A program made the position numbers and the translations under genes. Below are positions 14,965-23,866 of a DNA stretch of 64,000 nucleotides, one piece after another (within the stretch, counting starts at the first letter, position 1; each line of letters begins with the position of its first letter). The notes below the pieces were generated by a model. It was not told the origin of the DNA. It searched no databases and saw only the letters and a program-made list of their open reading frames with translations. The DNA comes from SIG78 sp036677805 (GTDB lineage: Bacteria; Verrucomicrobiota; Lentisphaeria; Victivallales; Victivallaceae), in NCBI GenBank assembly GCA_036677805.1, contig JAVBVS010000009.1, positions 124,001-188,000 of the forward strand, given 5' to 3'.

Positions 14965-17073
14965 TCAGATGAACCACCCATAATGCAGCGCCGCCCAGAG
15001 CAGCACGCCCAGCGCCAGCAGCACCACCATCCAGACGATCAGCGCCCGGTAGCGCCGGATGCCGCTGACGATCACAAAGCGGGTTCCTTTAGGGTAGACT
15101 CCCGGCCGGGTGAAAATGCCGGAAACATGGAAATTCAACCGCATCGGCAGGTTGACCGCCCAGCCTCCGGCTTCCAGAAACACCGTCAGATTGCGTTTGC
15201 GCATCTTGAGAAAAGCGAAAATGGTCGCCGGGATCAGAAATAATCCGAGAATGATTGCCAGCCACAACAGCAGCACCCAGCCCGGCAGCGCCGACAAGGT
15301 GGCGATGGCTCCGGTCACCGATTTCAGAATGAAACTGGCTGCCGCGCCCAATGCCGCTACGCTCAACCCCCCGGCCAGCAGCATCAGCGAACCGTTGCCG
15401 AGCAACGCCTTGAACGGTCCCGACGGTGCCGCCGCGGCAGGCTGGCCGGCTTTGATGACGTCGGTCAGCTGCTTTTCGGTCGTGGTGAAATCGGTCAGTT
15501 TCTGAATCTTTTCCCCCATGGCGCTGGAGAATCGGTGAAACGGCGCCATTACCGTCTGGCCGAAGGAGATCGGCCCCTCGATCAGATCGATCACCTTGCC
15601 ATGGTAGGTGACATCGGCGTTGTCGATGAAAAATGCGGGTTTGCCGATATAGATACGGTTCAGTGAACCGCCGGTCACCGCCACCGCCAGCTGGCGCGGT
15701 GCGGCGTTGCTTCCGGCCGCCATGACTTCGAGATAAAGCAAACACAAATTGGAACGCACTGCGATCTTGCGGTGTTCGGCGATGTTGCCGATCCAGACGG
15801 CGAGGTGGTAACTGCGCCCGTCCATGATCAGGCGCCCGGCCTGAAGCATCGAGTTCCGGTCGGGGTCGAAAAATGCCTCGAAGTTCACGAAATTGTTGAC
15901 GAATTCAATCAGATATTTTTTATGCAGCAGCAGCCGCTCCAGTTGTCGGAGCGCATTGACCACCCCTCCCAGAGCTTTGTCTTCGGTGAAAAGCCGCCGG
16001 AGGATTTCCGGAGCGGGGCCGCCGAGGTAACTTTCGAGCCTGCTCCGGCCCAGGCTGCCGGCCAGGTCGCCCTGCGCCTTTTTCAAATAGGCGATATATC
16101 CGGCCAGGTCGCTCTTCAATGCCTCCCAGGTATCGACCGTCAGTTCGGTCAGGCCGAAAGCGGCGGCGAATTTTTCTGCCGCCTTGCGGTAGAACGGATT
16201 GACCTGATCGTCGAACCGCAACCGGCATTCGGCGTCCGGCAACGCCAGCGGCGCGGCGCTCAGCGTCGCATTGACTGCGGCCGCGTCGCTCAGTTCCAGC
16301 GGCGACAACGCGTCGGGCTGCATCCGGAACCGGGCCGCATTGGCCGGGTCGATCCGAATCAGTTCGCAAAAGCGGAAATATTCATCGATTTTGACGTTCA
16401 GACCCTTGAACGCATCATAATAAGGAACCGGGTCGGCATTGCGGAAGAGCGGCCGCTCGGCGGTGGCGGCCCAGTCCAGAAAACTGCGGGCGTCGGCCAG
16501 GAACTTTTCCAGTTGCGCCGTGCCGAGTCCGACCGAGCCGTCGGCGGCGGGGGTTCCGCCGGTCAGTTTGACCAGTTCGTTGAACAGCGCTTCGCCGCCG
16601 GACCCGGAGACTGCGACGAAACTCAAAATCCCGTCGCCGGTGATCGGTCCCGAGGTTACGGCGTGGAGCTTGGTCCGGACCCGCTCAAGGTCGACCCGGT
16701 TGTCGGAAAGCAGTTCGGCGGCATGGTCGGCGATGAAACCGCGCAGTGCGCCGCCGTCGGGATGATCGGCATTGAGCCACTCCGGTGCAAATTCAGGCGA
16801 CGGGTCGGCCAGGACGTCAATGTCGGTCAGCACGGCGAAGAGCCAGGCGATCGCTTCACGGATCTCATCGACCCGGATGACGCCGTTGCCGTCGCCGTCG
16901 AGCGCCCGGAAAAATGCCGGATCGCCATTGAGCGAGGCCACCGGCACACACAAGGCCGCCCATAGTGCGGGGTCGAGGTCCAGAATCAGCGCCAGGTCGC
17001 GGGGTTCGCGGACCCGGTATTGGAAACTGCCGCCGATATTTTCAAAAATGGTGCGATGGGCCGTTTCGCTCAT
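14965..17073 (-). CDS. EF-hand-containing membrane protein of unknown function
   Basis: The 702-residue protein is unrecognised as a whole. Residues 59-70 form a textbook 12-residue EF-hand calcium loop (DGDGNGVIRVDE), preceded by a helix. The long middle part (about 80-540) is soluble-looking and contains no motif I can name. The C-terminal ~150 residues carry about four hydrophobic segments, including ALPGWVLLLWLAIILGLFL and ALIVWMVVLLALGVLLWA, so it is anchored by its C-terminus with a large, probably cytoplasmic head. The start at 17073 is chosen because GGGGAGAAG precedes it; further upstream codons would add 52 unlikely residues. It stands alone, convergent with the small lipoprotein gene. 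Confidence 0.7.
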   Translation of the reverse strand: MSETAHRTIFENIGGSFQYRVREPRDLALILDLDPALWAALCVPVASLNGDPAFFRALDGDGNGVIRVDEIREAIAWLFAVLTDIDVLADPSPEFAPEWLNADHPDGGALRGFIADHAAELLSDNRVDLERVRTKLHAVTSGPITGDGILSFVAVSGSGGEALFNELVKLTGGTPAADGSVGLGTAQLEKFLADARSFLDWAATAERPLFRNADPVPYYDAFKGLNVKIDEYFRFCELIRIDPANAARFRMQPDALSPLELSDAAAVNATLSAAPLALPDAECRLRFDDQVNPFYRKAAEKFAAAFGLTELTVDTWEALKSDLAGYIAYLKKAQGDLAGSLGRSRLESYLGGPAPEILRRLFTEDKALGGVVNALRQLERLLLHKKYLIEFVNNFVNFEAFFDPDRNSMLQAGRLIMDGRSYHLAVWIGNIAEHRKIAVRSNLCLLYLEVMAAGSNAAPRQLAVAVTGGSLNRIYIGKPAFFIDNADVTYHGKVIDLIEGPISFGQTVMAPFHRFSSAMGEKIQKLTDFTTTEKQLTDVIKAGQPAAAAPSGPFKALLGNGSLMLLAGGLSVAALGAAASFILKSVTGAIATLSALPGWVLLLWLAIILGLFLIPATIFAFLKMRKRNLTVFLEAGGWAVNLPMRLNFHVSGIFTRPGVYPKGTRFVIVSGIRRYRALIVWMVVLLALGVLLWAALHYGWFI

Positions 17074-17231
17074 GATCGACTTCTCCCCGGGGTAAAAAAG
17101 CACTGCTTTCGTTGATTTCGGCAGAAATATAACACGGTAAGGCCGGTTTTTCAATCGGATCGGTTGGCAAGTTGGTTTTTTTGAACTATATTTTCCGGCA
17201 TGAACGGCAAATCGATTGCGGAATTCCATCC

Positions 17232-18128
17232 ATGAGCAAGATCAAACTGATCGTCAGCGCCTGTCTGCTGGGCGAACCGGTGCGCTATGACGGCAAGGCC
17301 AAGGCCGATCATTATGTCCGGGAGATGTTGGGCGGGGCGTTTGAACTGATTGCCGTCTGTCCGGAGACCGAAGCCGGACTGGCGGTGCCGCGCGAAGCAA
17401 TGCGGTTGACCGGCGATCCGGCGGCGCCGCAAATGCTGGGCGTGGTCAGCGGCCGCGACTTCACCGGCGAACTGCGGCATTGGCTTGCCCGGCGGCTGCC
17501 GGAATTGGCGGCCATGGAGCCGGACGGGTTCGTGTTGAAAAGCAATTCGCCGTCATGCGGACTATCGCCGGTGGCGGTCTCCGGCGCGGCGGTTCCGGGG
17601 GCCGGAATTCTGGCCGGCTGCGTGGCGGCGGGCTTTCCCGAGCTGGCCGTGGCCAGCGAAAAAATGTTGGCAAACCGTTTCGGCCGGCAGCGCTTTCTCG
17701 ACAAACTGCTGGTGATGCACTGCTGGCGCGAACTGCTGAAGGCGGGGGCCGTACCGGAACGGCTGCTGGAATTTCACCGCAATCTGCGGCTGCTGGCGAT
17801 GAGCCATGCCCCCGGCCGGACCGGCGAGCTTGACAAATCGGCGCGGCGCGGCGACTGGGGCGTTTATGAACGCAAACTCGCCGTGATTCTCGATGCCTGG
17901 CCGGAGCAGTCGAAGCATGACAATGTCTGGCGCCATCTGCAATGTGCTCTTGCCCGGCATCTTTCCGAGCCGGAAAAAAAGGCGCTGAACCGCTCTCTGG
18001 AAGCCTTCGCCGATGGTGAATTAAGCGCTGTTGCGATGATCATGCAGTTTAAATTGCTGTGTGAGGCTCTGGAGCCGGACGAATACGGCGCACAGTTCTA
18101 CTGGCAGCTTGCCGGACCGCTCTATTGA
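17232..18128 (+). CDS. DUF523/DUF1722 protein
   Basis: The 298-residue protein joins two domains. The N-terminal DUF523 (about 1-145) has VSACLLGEPVRYDGK, VCPETEAGLAVPRE, and the cysteine motif FVLKSNSPSCG. The C-terminal DUF1722/YbgA domain (about 180-295) has LLVMHCWRELLK and MSHAPGRTGELDK. The fusion is widespread and sometimes lies near photolyase or 2-thiouracil desulfidase genes. The DUF523 cysteines may bind an iron-sulfur cluster, as in TudS-type desulfidases. The exact substrate here is unknown. The ATG at 17232 is chosen over an in-frame codon at 17172 because the family start is MSKIKLIVSACLL. Confidence 0.85.
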   Translation: MSKIKLIVSACLLGEPVRYDGKAKADHYVREMLGGAFELIAVCPETEAGLAVPREAMRLTGDPAAPQMLGVVSGRDFTGELRHWLARRLPELAAMEPDGFVLKSNSPSCGLSPVAVSGAAVPGAGILAGCVAAGFPELAVASEKMLANRFGRQRFLDKLLVMHCWRELLKAGAVPERLLEFHRNLRLLAMSHAPGRTGELDKSARRGDWGVYERKLAVILDAWPEQSKHDNVWRHLQCALARHLSEPEKKALNRSLEAFADGELSAVAMIMQFKLLCEALEPDEYGAQFYWQLAGPLY

Positions 18129-18225
18129 ATGAGTTTTCCGGCTCCCGCATTTCCGGCGGCTTCATGCCGGATTCCTGAATACGCCTGTGCCGGATTTCTT
18201 TCGGCCTTTTCGGTGACATATATAG

Positions 18226-18267
18226 ATATGATTCTATCAATATGATTTTATCAATATGATTCTATCA
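18226..18267. repeat. Three tandem 14-bp repeats, cluster 1 (ATATGATTYTATCA)
   Basis: Three head-to-tail units of ATATGATTYTATCA run without gaps at 18226-18239, 18240-18253 and 18254-18267, with only C/T variation at position 9. Each unit contains the inverted half-sites TGAT and ATCA spaced by three bases, so each resembles a small operator. They lie about 340-300 bp before rex. Confidence 0.9.
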
Positions 18268-18333
18268 ATCGGAATTTCTTTTATTGAAGCATATGATTTG
18301 AGCATTTCCTGCTCCCGGATAAGACCGGATAAG

Positions 18334-18375
18334 ATATGATTTTATCAATATGATTCTATTAATATGATTTTATCA
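18334..18375. repeat. Three tandem 14-bp repeats, cluster 2
   Basis: A second gap-free run of the same unit lies at 18334-18347, 18348-18361 (last bases TTA instead of TCA) and 18362-18375, 66 bp after cluster 1. The cluster ends 34 bp before the -35 of the putative rex promoter. Confidence 0.9.
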
Positions 18376-18376
18376 A

Positions 18377-18415
18377 TAAAAAAATATTGAATTATTGAGT
18401 AAAAAAATATTGAAT
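18377..18415. repeat. Direct repeat TAAAAAAATATTGAAT
   Basis: TAAAAAAATATTGAAT occurs at 18377-18392 and 18400-18415, 23 bp apart (about two helix turns). The second copy ends in the TTGAAT used as -35. It may be an UP-element-like or protein-binding duplication. Confidence 0.8.
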
Positions 18416-18438
18416 CTTGCCGTCCGGTGTGCTATATT
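18410..18438 (+). promoter_or_regulatory. Promoter of rex and possibly the hydrogenase operon
   Basis: TTGAAT (18410-18415), a 17-base spacer and TATATT (18433-18438) with an upstream TGC make a good sigma70-like promoter. It leaves a ~120-base leader before rex, and no clear promoter is visible between rex and hydC. Confidence 0.65.
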
Positions 18439-18565
18439 AACTTGTAACCGGGATCGGAAGAAGCGGTTTTCGGTCCGGATTTGGATGAAATCGATATTTT
18501 TTGCGTAAAACCGGGTCAGGGTGGCCCGGGGTATTTTTCTACCATTAAAAAGAGCGGCGAATGTG

Positions 18566-19225
18566 ATGATGACAGCACGGAAAAAAGTTCCCAAGTTACC
18601 GTCAGTAAAGCGTTTGCCTTCCTATTTGCATGAATTGAAGTTGCTGCGCGACAACGGTCAGGAGGTCGTGTCGACTACGCTTCTGGCGCAACGGCTGAGC
18701 CTGGAGCCGATTGTGGTGCGCAAGGATCTGGAACTGGCCGGCAGCTCCGGCAGTCCCGGCATCGGATATCGGATTCAGAACCTGATTGAGGGAATCGAAG
18801 GATTTCTGGGCTGGAAAAATGCGACGCCGGTGTTTCTGGTCGGAGCGGGGAGTCTCGGTACCGCGCTGCTGGGATATCATGGTTTCGCCGAATACGGTTT
18901 CCATATCGTCGCCGCCTTCGATACGGATTTATCGAAGATCGGCACTTCGATTCACGACAAGCCGGTGTTCGGCATGGATCATCTGGCCAATCTGGTGGAG
19001 CGTATGAAGGTCAGAATCGCATTTTTGTGTGTGCCCTGCGAACAGGCGCAGCGCGCGGCCGAACAGATCGTCGCCGCCGGAATCGTCGCCATCTGGAACT
19101 TCACCAATACGCCATTGTCGGTGCCGCACGATATCGTTCAGCAGAAGGTGAATCTGGCCGGCGATCTGGCGGAATTGTCGGTGAGGCTTTCCGGCCGTCT
19201 GGGCAATGACGCTCCGGGGCTTTAG
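18566..19225 (+). CDS. rex: Redox-sensing transcriptional repressor Rex
   Basis: The 219-residue Rex protein has an N-terminal winged helix (LPSVKRLPSYLHELKLL, then LAQRLSLEPIVVRKDLELAG) and a C-terminal Rossmann domain with GAGSLG at 93-98, followed by GFHIVAAFDTD and IWNFTNTPL. It binds DNA in the NAD+ state and releases it when NADH rises, so it reports the need for fermentation. It lies 71 bp before hydC, which fits control of hydrogenase and PFOR. Tandem ATGs at 18566 and 18569 and a GTG at 18563 are possible starts. I could not find a canonical Rex palindrome nearby. Confidence 0.93.
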   Translation: MMTARKKVPKLPSVKRLPSYLHELKLLRDNGQEVVSTTLLAQRLSLEPIVVRKDLELAGSSGSPGIGYRIQNLIEGIEGFLGWKNATPVFLVGAGSLGTALLGYHGFAEYGFHIVAAFDTDLSKIGTSIHDKPVFGMDHLANLVERMKVRIAFLCVPCEQAQRAAEQIVAAGIVAIWNFTNTPLSVPHDIVQQKVNLAGDLAELSVRLSGRLGNDAPGL

Positions 19226-19296
19226 TGTTGCCGGAAACGATCCAAGAGTTGTTTCATTCATAATATTTCAACCCCCCATTTCAGGAGACGCAGAAT

Positions 19297-19806
19297 ATGC
19301 AGGAAACCATGGAGAAGACCAAGGCGATGGTCGACCACTTCGCCGAGGTCAACCGTATTCTTGAGAAGCATCAGTTCAGCGCGGCCAAGCTGATTCCGAT
19401 TCTTCAGGAAACCCAGGCGGCTTACAAGTATCTTGCCAAGGATATGATCAGTTATATCGCCACCAGCATCGGAGTGCCGCCGTCGCGGGTCTACGGCGTG
19501 GCAACTTTCTACGCGCATTTTTCGCTTGAACCGAAGGGAAAGCACATCATCCGTCTGTGCGACGGCACTGCCTGCCATGTGAAGAAATCCCACGGTATTC
19601 TGAATGCCCTGCGCGAAAAGCTCGGTCTGGAAGGCGAGGCCCGTACGACCAAAGATTTGAGTTTCACGCTGGAAACCGTGAGTTGTCTCGGCGCCTGCGG
19701 CCTGGCCCCGGTGGTGGTGGTGGACGAAGAAGTGCACGGACAGGTGACGCCGGAACAGGCGCTGTCGATCGTCGACGGCATTCGCAAAGTCGACGCGGCG
19801 AAGTAA
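19297..19806 (+). CDS. hydC: Hydrogenase subunit HydC (NuoE-like, [2Fe-2S] thioredoxin fold)
   Basis: The 169-residue NuoE-like protein has a thioredoxin-like [2Fe-2S] site with cysteines 88, 93, 130 and 134 (C-x4-C and C-x3-C), and the helical N-terminus EILEKHQ-type segment usual for NuoE. Together with HydB and HydA it forms the trimeric NADH- and ferredoxin-linked [FeFe]-hydrogenase. The ribosome site CAGGAGACG precedes the ATG. It follows rex by 71 bp and precedes hydB by 48 bp, in the hydC-hydB-hydA order known from bifurcating enzymes. Confidence 0.93.
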   Translation: MQETMEKTKAMVDHFAEVNRILEKHQFSAAKLIPILQETQAAYKYLAKDMISYIATSIGVPPSRVYGVATFYAHFSLEPKGKHIIRLCDGTACHVKKSHGILNALREKLGLEGEARTTKDLSFTLETVSCLGACGLAPVVVVDEEVHGQVTPEQALSIVDGIRKVDAAK

Positions 19807-19854
19807 TCCGCGCGCAACGAAAAATGGATTGTTAAAAAGGGAACCCGGAATCAT

Positions 19855-21747
19855 ATGAATATCGATCTCAAAAAAATCGCCGCCGACTACAAGCGGTCGG
19901 CGGCCAAACTGACCCGCCGGATCATTCTCTGCGGCGGCACGGGATGTGTGGCCAACGGCTCCATGGCGGTGCGCGATGCTCTGGTGGAGGCGTTGCGGAA
20001 AGCGGGTGTTGATGTCGCGGTCGAAATCAAGACCGATGCGGAGCACGATTTCCACGGCACCTATGTTTCCAAATCCGGTTGTCAGGGATTCTGCCAGCAG
20101 GGACCGTTGGTGCATATCGAGCCGGAACACATTTTGTATGCCAAGGTCAAGGTGGCCGATGTGCCGGAAATCGTCGAGCGGACGTTGCAGAAGGGGGAAG
20201 TGATCGAGCGTTTGCTTTATGTGAATCCCCGTACCGGCGAACGCGGCAAGGGCAATGCCGAAATTCCATTCTACAACCGGCAGCATCGGATGATTCTGGC
20301 CAACTGCATGATCGAGCCGGAAAACATTGAGGAATACATCGCCCGGGCCGGGTACGAAGGCGCCCGCAAGGCGGTGGTGGAAATGAAACCGGAAGAGGTT
20401 TGCCAGATCGTGACCGAATCGGGGTTGCGCGGCCATGGCGGCGGCGGTTTTCCGACCGGATTGAAGTGGAAGTTCACGCTCGCCAGCAAAAACAAGAAAA
20501 AATACGTGATCTGCAACGGCGACGAAGGCGACCCGGGCGCATTCATGAACCGTTCGGTCATGGAAGGCAATCCGCACTCGGTGCTCGAAGGCATGATGAT
20601 CGCCGCGCGGGCGATCGAAGCCGATGAAGGCTATGTTTATGTGCGCGCCGAGTATCCGCTGGCCGTCCGCCGGATGCGCCGTGCGGTCGCGGATGCGGAA
20701 AAAGCCGGTCTGCTGGGCGACAATCTGTTCGGCGCCGATTTCAGTTTCCGGGTCCATGTGATGGAAGGCGCCGGCGCCTTCGTCTGCGGCGAGGAAACCG
20801 CGTTGATTGCCTCGATCGAAGGCAAGCGCGGCATGCCGAAGCCGAAACCGCCGTTTCCGGCTCAGTGCGGTCTGTGGGGCAAGCCGACGGTCATCAACAA
20901 TGTCGAAACCCTGGCTTCGGTGCCGATGATTCTCCGCGACGGACCGGCCGCCTACAAGGCTGTCGGGACGGAAAAATCGCCGGGGACCAAGACGTTCGCG
21001 CTTACGGGCCATGTGGCCAATACCGGCTTGATCGAAGTGCCGTTCGGCACCACGCTTCGGGAAATCGTCTACAATATCGGCGGCGGTGTGACCGACAATG
21101 ACGGCAACATCACCAATGACGATTTCAAGGCGGTTCAGATCGGCGGACCCTCGGGCGGATGCCTGACTCCGGCGATGCTGGATATGCCGCTGGATTTCGA
21201 CTCGCTCAAAACGGTCGGCGCGATTGTCGGCTCGGGCGGTCTGGTGGTCATGAACAAGCAGACCTGCATCGTCAAGATCGCGCGTTTCTTCATGCAGTTC
21301 ACCCAGAACGAATCGTGCGGCAAGTGCGTGCCCTGCCGCGAAGGCACCAAGCAGATGCTGGCGATGCTCGATGACATCATTGCCGGCAAAGCCACCCTGG
21401 AAACGCTTGAACTGCTCGAACAGACCGCTCGCGCGGTGCAGATGGGATCGCTCTGCGGATTGGGCAAAACCGCGCCGAATCCGGTGCTCTCCACGCTGCG
21501 TTACTTCCGCGATGAATATGAAGCGCACGTGCTGCGCAAAGTCTGTCCGACCGGCGAATGCCGGGCGCTGGCCAAGCCCGAAATTCTGGCCGACAAGTGC
21601 CGGGGATGCACCGCGTGCGCCCGGAAATGTCCGGTCGGCGCCATCACCGGCAAGGTCAAGGAAGTGCATGTGATCGATGCCGACAAGTGCATCCGGTGCG
21701 GCGCCTGCAAGGCCGCCTGTAAATTCGACGCGATCGTTGGTCTTTAA
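19855..21747 (+). CDS. hydB: Hydrogenase subunit HydB (NuoF-like, FMN and NADH binding)
   Basis: The 630-residue protein has an N-terminal [2Fe-2S] thioredoxin-like domain (Cys26, 31, 76, 80), then the NuoF core with the NADH/FMN motifs RGHGGGGFPTGLKWKF and CNGDEGDPGAFMNRS, an SLBB domain, the [4Fe-4S] site ESCGKCVPCREGT with the distal GSLCGLGK, and two C-terminal ferredoxin clusters (CRGCTACARKCPVG and CIRCGACKAACKFDA). This is the HydB layout of Thermotoga and clostridial bifurcating hydrogenases, where the FMN site handles NADH. It is followed 18 bp later by hydA. Confidence 0.95.
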   Translation: MNIDLKKIAADYKRSAAKLTRRIILCGGTGCVANGSMAVRDALVEALRKAGVDVAVEIKTDAEHDFHGTYVSKSGCQGFCQQGPLVHIEPEHILYAKVKVADVPEIVERTLQKGEVIERLLYVNPRTGERGKGNAEIPFYNRQHRMILANCMIEPENIEEYIARAGYEGARKAVVEMKPEEVCQIVTESGLRGHGGGGFPTGLKWKFTLASKNKKKYVICNGDEGDPGAFMNRSVMEGNPHSVLEGMMIAARAIEADEGYVYVRAEYPLAVRRMRRAVADAEKAGLLGDNLFGADFSFRVHVMEGAGAFVCGEETALIASIEGKRGMPKPKPPFPAQCGLWGKPTVINNVETLASVPMILRDGPAAYKAVGTEKSPGTKTFALTGHVANTGLIEVPFGTTLREIVYNIGGGVTDNDGNITNDDFKAVQIGGPSGGCLTPAMLDMPLDFDSLKTVGAIVGSGGLVVMNKQTCIVKIARFFMQFTQNESCGKCVPCREGTKQMLAMLDDIIAGKATLETLELLEQTARAVQMGSLCGLGKTAPNPVLSTLRYFRDEYEAHVLRKVCPTGECRALAKPEILADKCRGCTACARKCPVGAITGKVKEVHVIDADKCIRCGACKAACKFDAIVGL

Positions 21748-21765
21748 TCCTTTGGAGAAGTGAAC

Positions 21766-23781
21766 ATGAGTCCCAATACCGTTAAAGTCAATAATATCGA
21801 GATTCCGATCGCCGGTGAGCGCAATTTGCTGGAGTTGATCCGCAAGGCCGGGATCGATCTGCCGACTTTCTGTTATCATTCCGAACTGTCGATTTACGGC
21901 GCCTGCCGCCTCTGTCTGGTTGAAGTCGAAGGCAAAGGCATCATGGCCGCCTGTTCGACCGCGCCGGCCGAAGGCATGGTGGTTCTCACCGAAACCGCGG
22001 CGCTGCGCAATATGCGCAAAATCAACGTCGAACTGCTGCTGGCCAACCACAACCGCGAATGTCCGAGCTGCCCGCGCAGCGCCAACTGCACCTTGCAGGA
22101 TTTGGCGCGCAAGCTCGGGGTCAAGGAAGTGCGTTACAAGCAGACCCAGAAAATGCTGCCGATCGACTGCTCCAGCCCCTCGCTGGAACGCGATCCCAAC
22201 AAGTGCATTCTGTGCGGCGATTGCGTCCGGGTCTGCGCCGAGACTCAGAGCATCGGCGCGATCGATTTCGCCTACCGCGGGTCCAATGCCCGCGTGGCGC
22301 CGGCGTTCGACAAGAATCTCTGCGAAGTGGAATGCGTAAACTGCGGCCAGTGCGCGGCGGTCTGTCCGACCGGTGCGATCGTCCCGAAACAGGATTGCGA
22401 CAAGGTCTGGCAGGCGATTCACGATCCCGAAAAGACGGTGATCGTCCAGGTGGCTCCGGCGGTGCGCGTGGCGCTGGGGGAATATTTCGGGTTCAAAACC
22501 GGAGAAAATGTCGAACGGCAGATGATTTCGGCCCTGAAAATGATGGGCTTCGACCAGGTGTACGACACCTGCTTCACCGCGGATATGACGATTTTCGAAG
22601 AAGCGACCGAGTTGCTGGACCGGGTGAAGAACGGCGGCAAGCTGCCGATGTTCACCAGTTGCTGTCCGGCGTGGGTGAAATTCGCCGAAATCTATTTCCC
22701 CGATATGCTGGGCAATATTTCGACGACCCGCTCGCCGCAGCAGATTTTCGGCGCGGTGGCGCGGGAAACGCTGCCGGCCAAGCTCGGCATCAAACCGGAA
22801 AATCTGGTGATTGTGTCGATCATGCCCTGTACCGCCAAGAAATTCGAAGCTCAGCTTGAAAAATTCAAGCACAATGGCCGTCCCGATGTCGATTACGTTC
22901 TGACCACCATCGAGCTGGCTCAGATGATCGAATCGATGGGCGTCAATCTGGCCGAGCTTCAGCCGGAAGCGTTCGATCTGCCGCTCGGGTTTTCGACCGG
23001 CGGCGGCGTGATTTTCGGTGCTACCGGCGGGGTGATGGAAGCCGCGTTGCGTTATGCGGTGGAAAAATTGGAAAACAAACCGCTGGAACGGGTTGATTTC
23101 AAGGAAGTGCGCGGACTCGACGGACTCAAGGAGGCCACCTACAAGGTTGCCGGCATGGACGTCAAGGTCGCCGTGGTCCATGGTCTGGCCAATGCCCGCA
23201 AACTGGTCGATGCGATCAAGGCCGGCAAGGCCGACTATCAGTTCATCGAAGTGATGTCCTGCCCCGGCGGGTGCATTTCCGGCGGCGGCCAGCCGATCAA
23301 CAAGCGTTCGGATTTCCGCAAGGCGCGGACCGCCGGAATCTATGCCATCGACAAGGCGCGCCAGCTCCAGAAGCCGCAGGACAACTACCTGGTCAGCGCC
23401 TGTTACAAGGAAGCGTTCGGCGGCCATCCGGGTTCGCACAAGGCGCATGATTTTCTGCATACGCACTATCAGAACCGCGGCCAGATTCTGGATGCGAAGA
23501 TTCCGGTCATCCGTGGCAAGGAAACCAAAAAACTGCCGATCTGCGTGACCGTCTGCCCGACCCGGCAGGATTGCGCCGGCAGCAAACTCCTGGCCGGAAT
23601 CGTCGATTTCGTGCAGCAGAACAATCTGGCGGAAAAGGTCGACATCGATGCCGCGTTCAATTCGCGGCCGGATGACGCCGGTGTCGTCGGAATCGCCATC
23701 GGCGATATGGCGATCGACTCGAAGGACAGTTCGCTCAAGCGTCTCTGCGAGATGATCGCCGAAGGGGTCAAGGCGCTGTAA
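21766..23781 (+). CDS. hydA: [FeFe]-hydrogenase catalytic subunit HydA
   Basis: The 671-residue HydA carries an N-terminal [2Fe-2S] domain (Cys36, 47, 50, 63), a His-Cys [4Fe-4S] site (HNRECPSCPRSANC), two ferredoxin clusters, and the H-cluster motifs TSCCPAW (Cys299/300), MPCTAKKFEA (Cys355) and EVMSCPGGCISGGGQP (Cys499 and Cys503). These positions equal those of Clostridium pasteurianum CpI, supporting ATG 21766 as start with GGAG upstream. A small-subunit-like segment (residues ~520-570) and a ~95-residue extension with Cys motifs (LPICVTVCPTRQDC) follow. It makes H2 in the cytoplasm as part of HydABC. Confidence 0.96.
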   Translation: MSPNTVKVNNIEIPIAGERNLLELIRKAGIDLPTFCYHSELSIYGACRLCLVEVEGKGIMAACSTAPAEGMVVLTETAALRNMRKINVELLLANHNRECPSCPRSANCTLQDLARKLGVKEVRYKQTQKMLPIDCSSPSLERDPNKCILCGDCVRVCAETQSIGAIDFAYRGSNARVAPAFDKNLCEVECVNCGQCAAVCPTGAIVPKQDCDKVWQAIHDPEKTVIVQVAPAVRVALGEYFGFKTGENVERQMISALKMMGFDQVYDTCFTADMTIFEEATELLDRVKNGGKLPMFTSCCPAWVKFAEIYFPDMLGNISTTRSPQQIFGAVARETLPAKLGIKPENLVIVSIMPCTAKKFEAQLEKFKHNGRPDVDYVLTTIELAQMIESMGVNLAELQPEAFDLPLGFSTGGGVIFGATGGVMEAALRYAVEKLENKPLERVDFKEVRGLDGLKEATYKVAGMDVKVAVVHGLANARKLVDAIKAGKADYQFIEVMSCPGGCISGGGQPINKRSDFRKARTAGIYAIDKARQLQKPQDNYLVSACYKEAFGGHPGSHKAHDFLHTHYQNRGQILDAKIPVIRGKETKKLPICVTVCPTRQDCAGSKLLAGIVDFVQQNNLAEKVDIDAAFNSRPDDAGVVGIAIGDMAIDSKDSSLKRLCEMIAEGVKAL

Positions 23782-23866
23782 CATGATGCTCGACCATATC
23801 GCAAAATCGGCGATTGCCGTAAAAATCGCAGCCGTAAAAGTTGCGGTATGGCTGTTTTAACGACGA

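Larger units (their letters stand above)
18129..18565. other. AT-rich 437-bp leader region upstream of rex
   Basis: This stretch between the DUF523 gene and rex holds no convincing gene. It contrasts with the GC-rich surroundings by being AT-rich in 18212-18420. It contains two clusters of 14-bp repeats, a duplicated 16-bp A-rich element and a promoter, all listed separately. Confidence 0.85.

Noticed and set aside
18226..18375. CRISPR array
   Set aside because: Units are only 14 bp, run without spacers, and no cas genes are near.
19226..19296. Separate promoter for hydC
   Set aside because: I found TAATAT but no -35 at 16-18 bp, so the operon is more likely read from the rex promoter.
19258..23784. 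Very long open frame (about 1500 codons) on the minus strand opposite hydC-hydB-hydA
   Set aside because: It is a shadow of high-GC codon use in the real genes. Its translation is His/Arg-rich without family motifs, and the plus strand has complete conserved proteins with ribosome sites.
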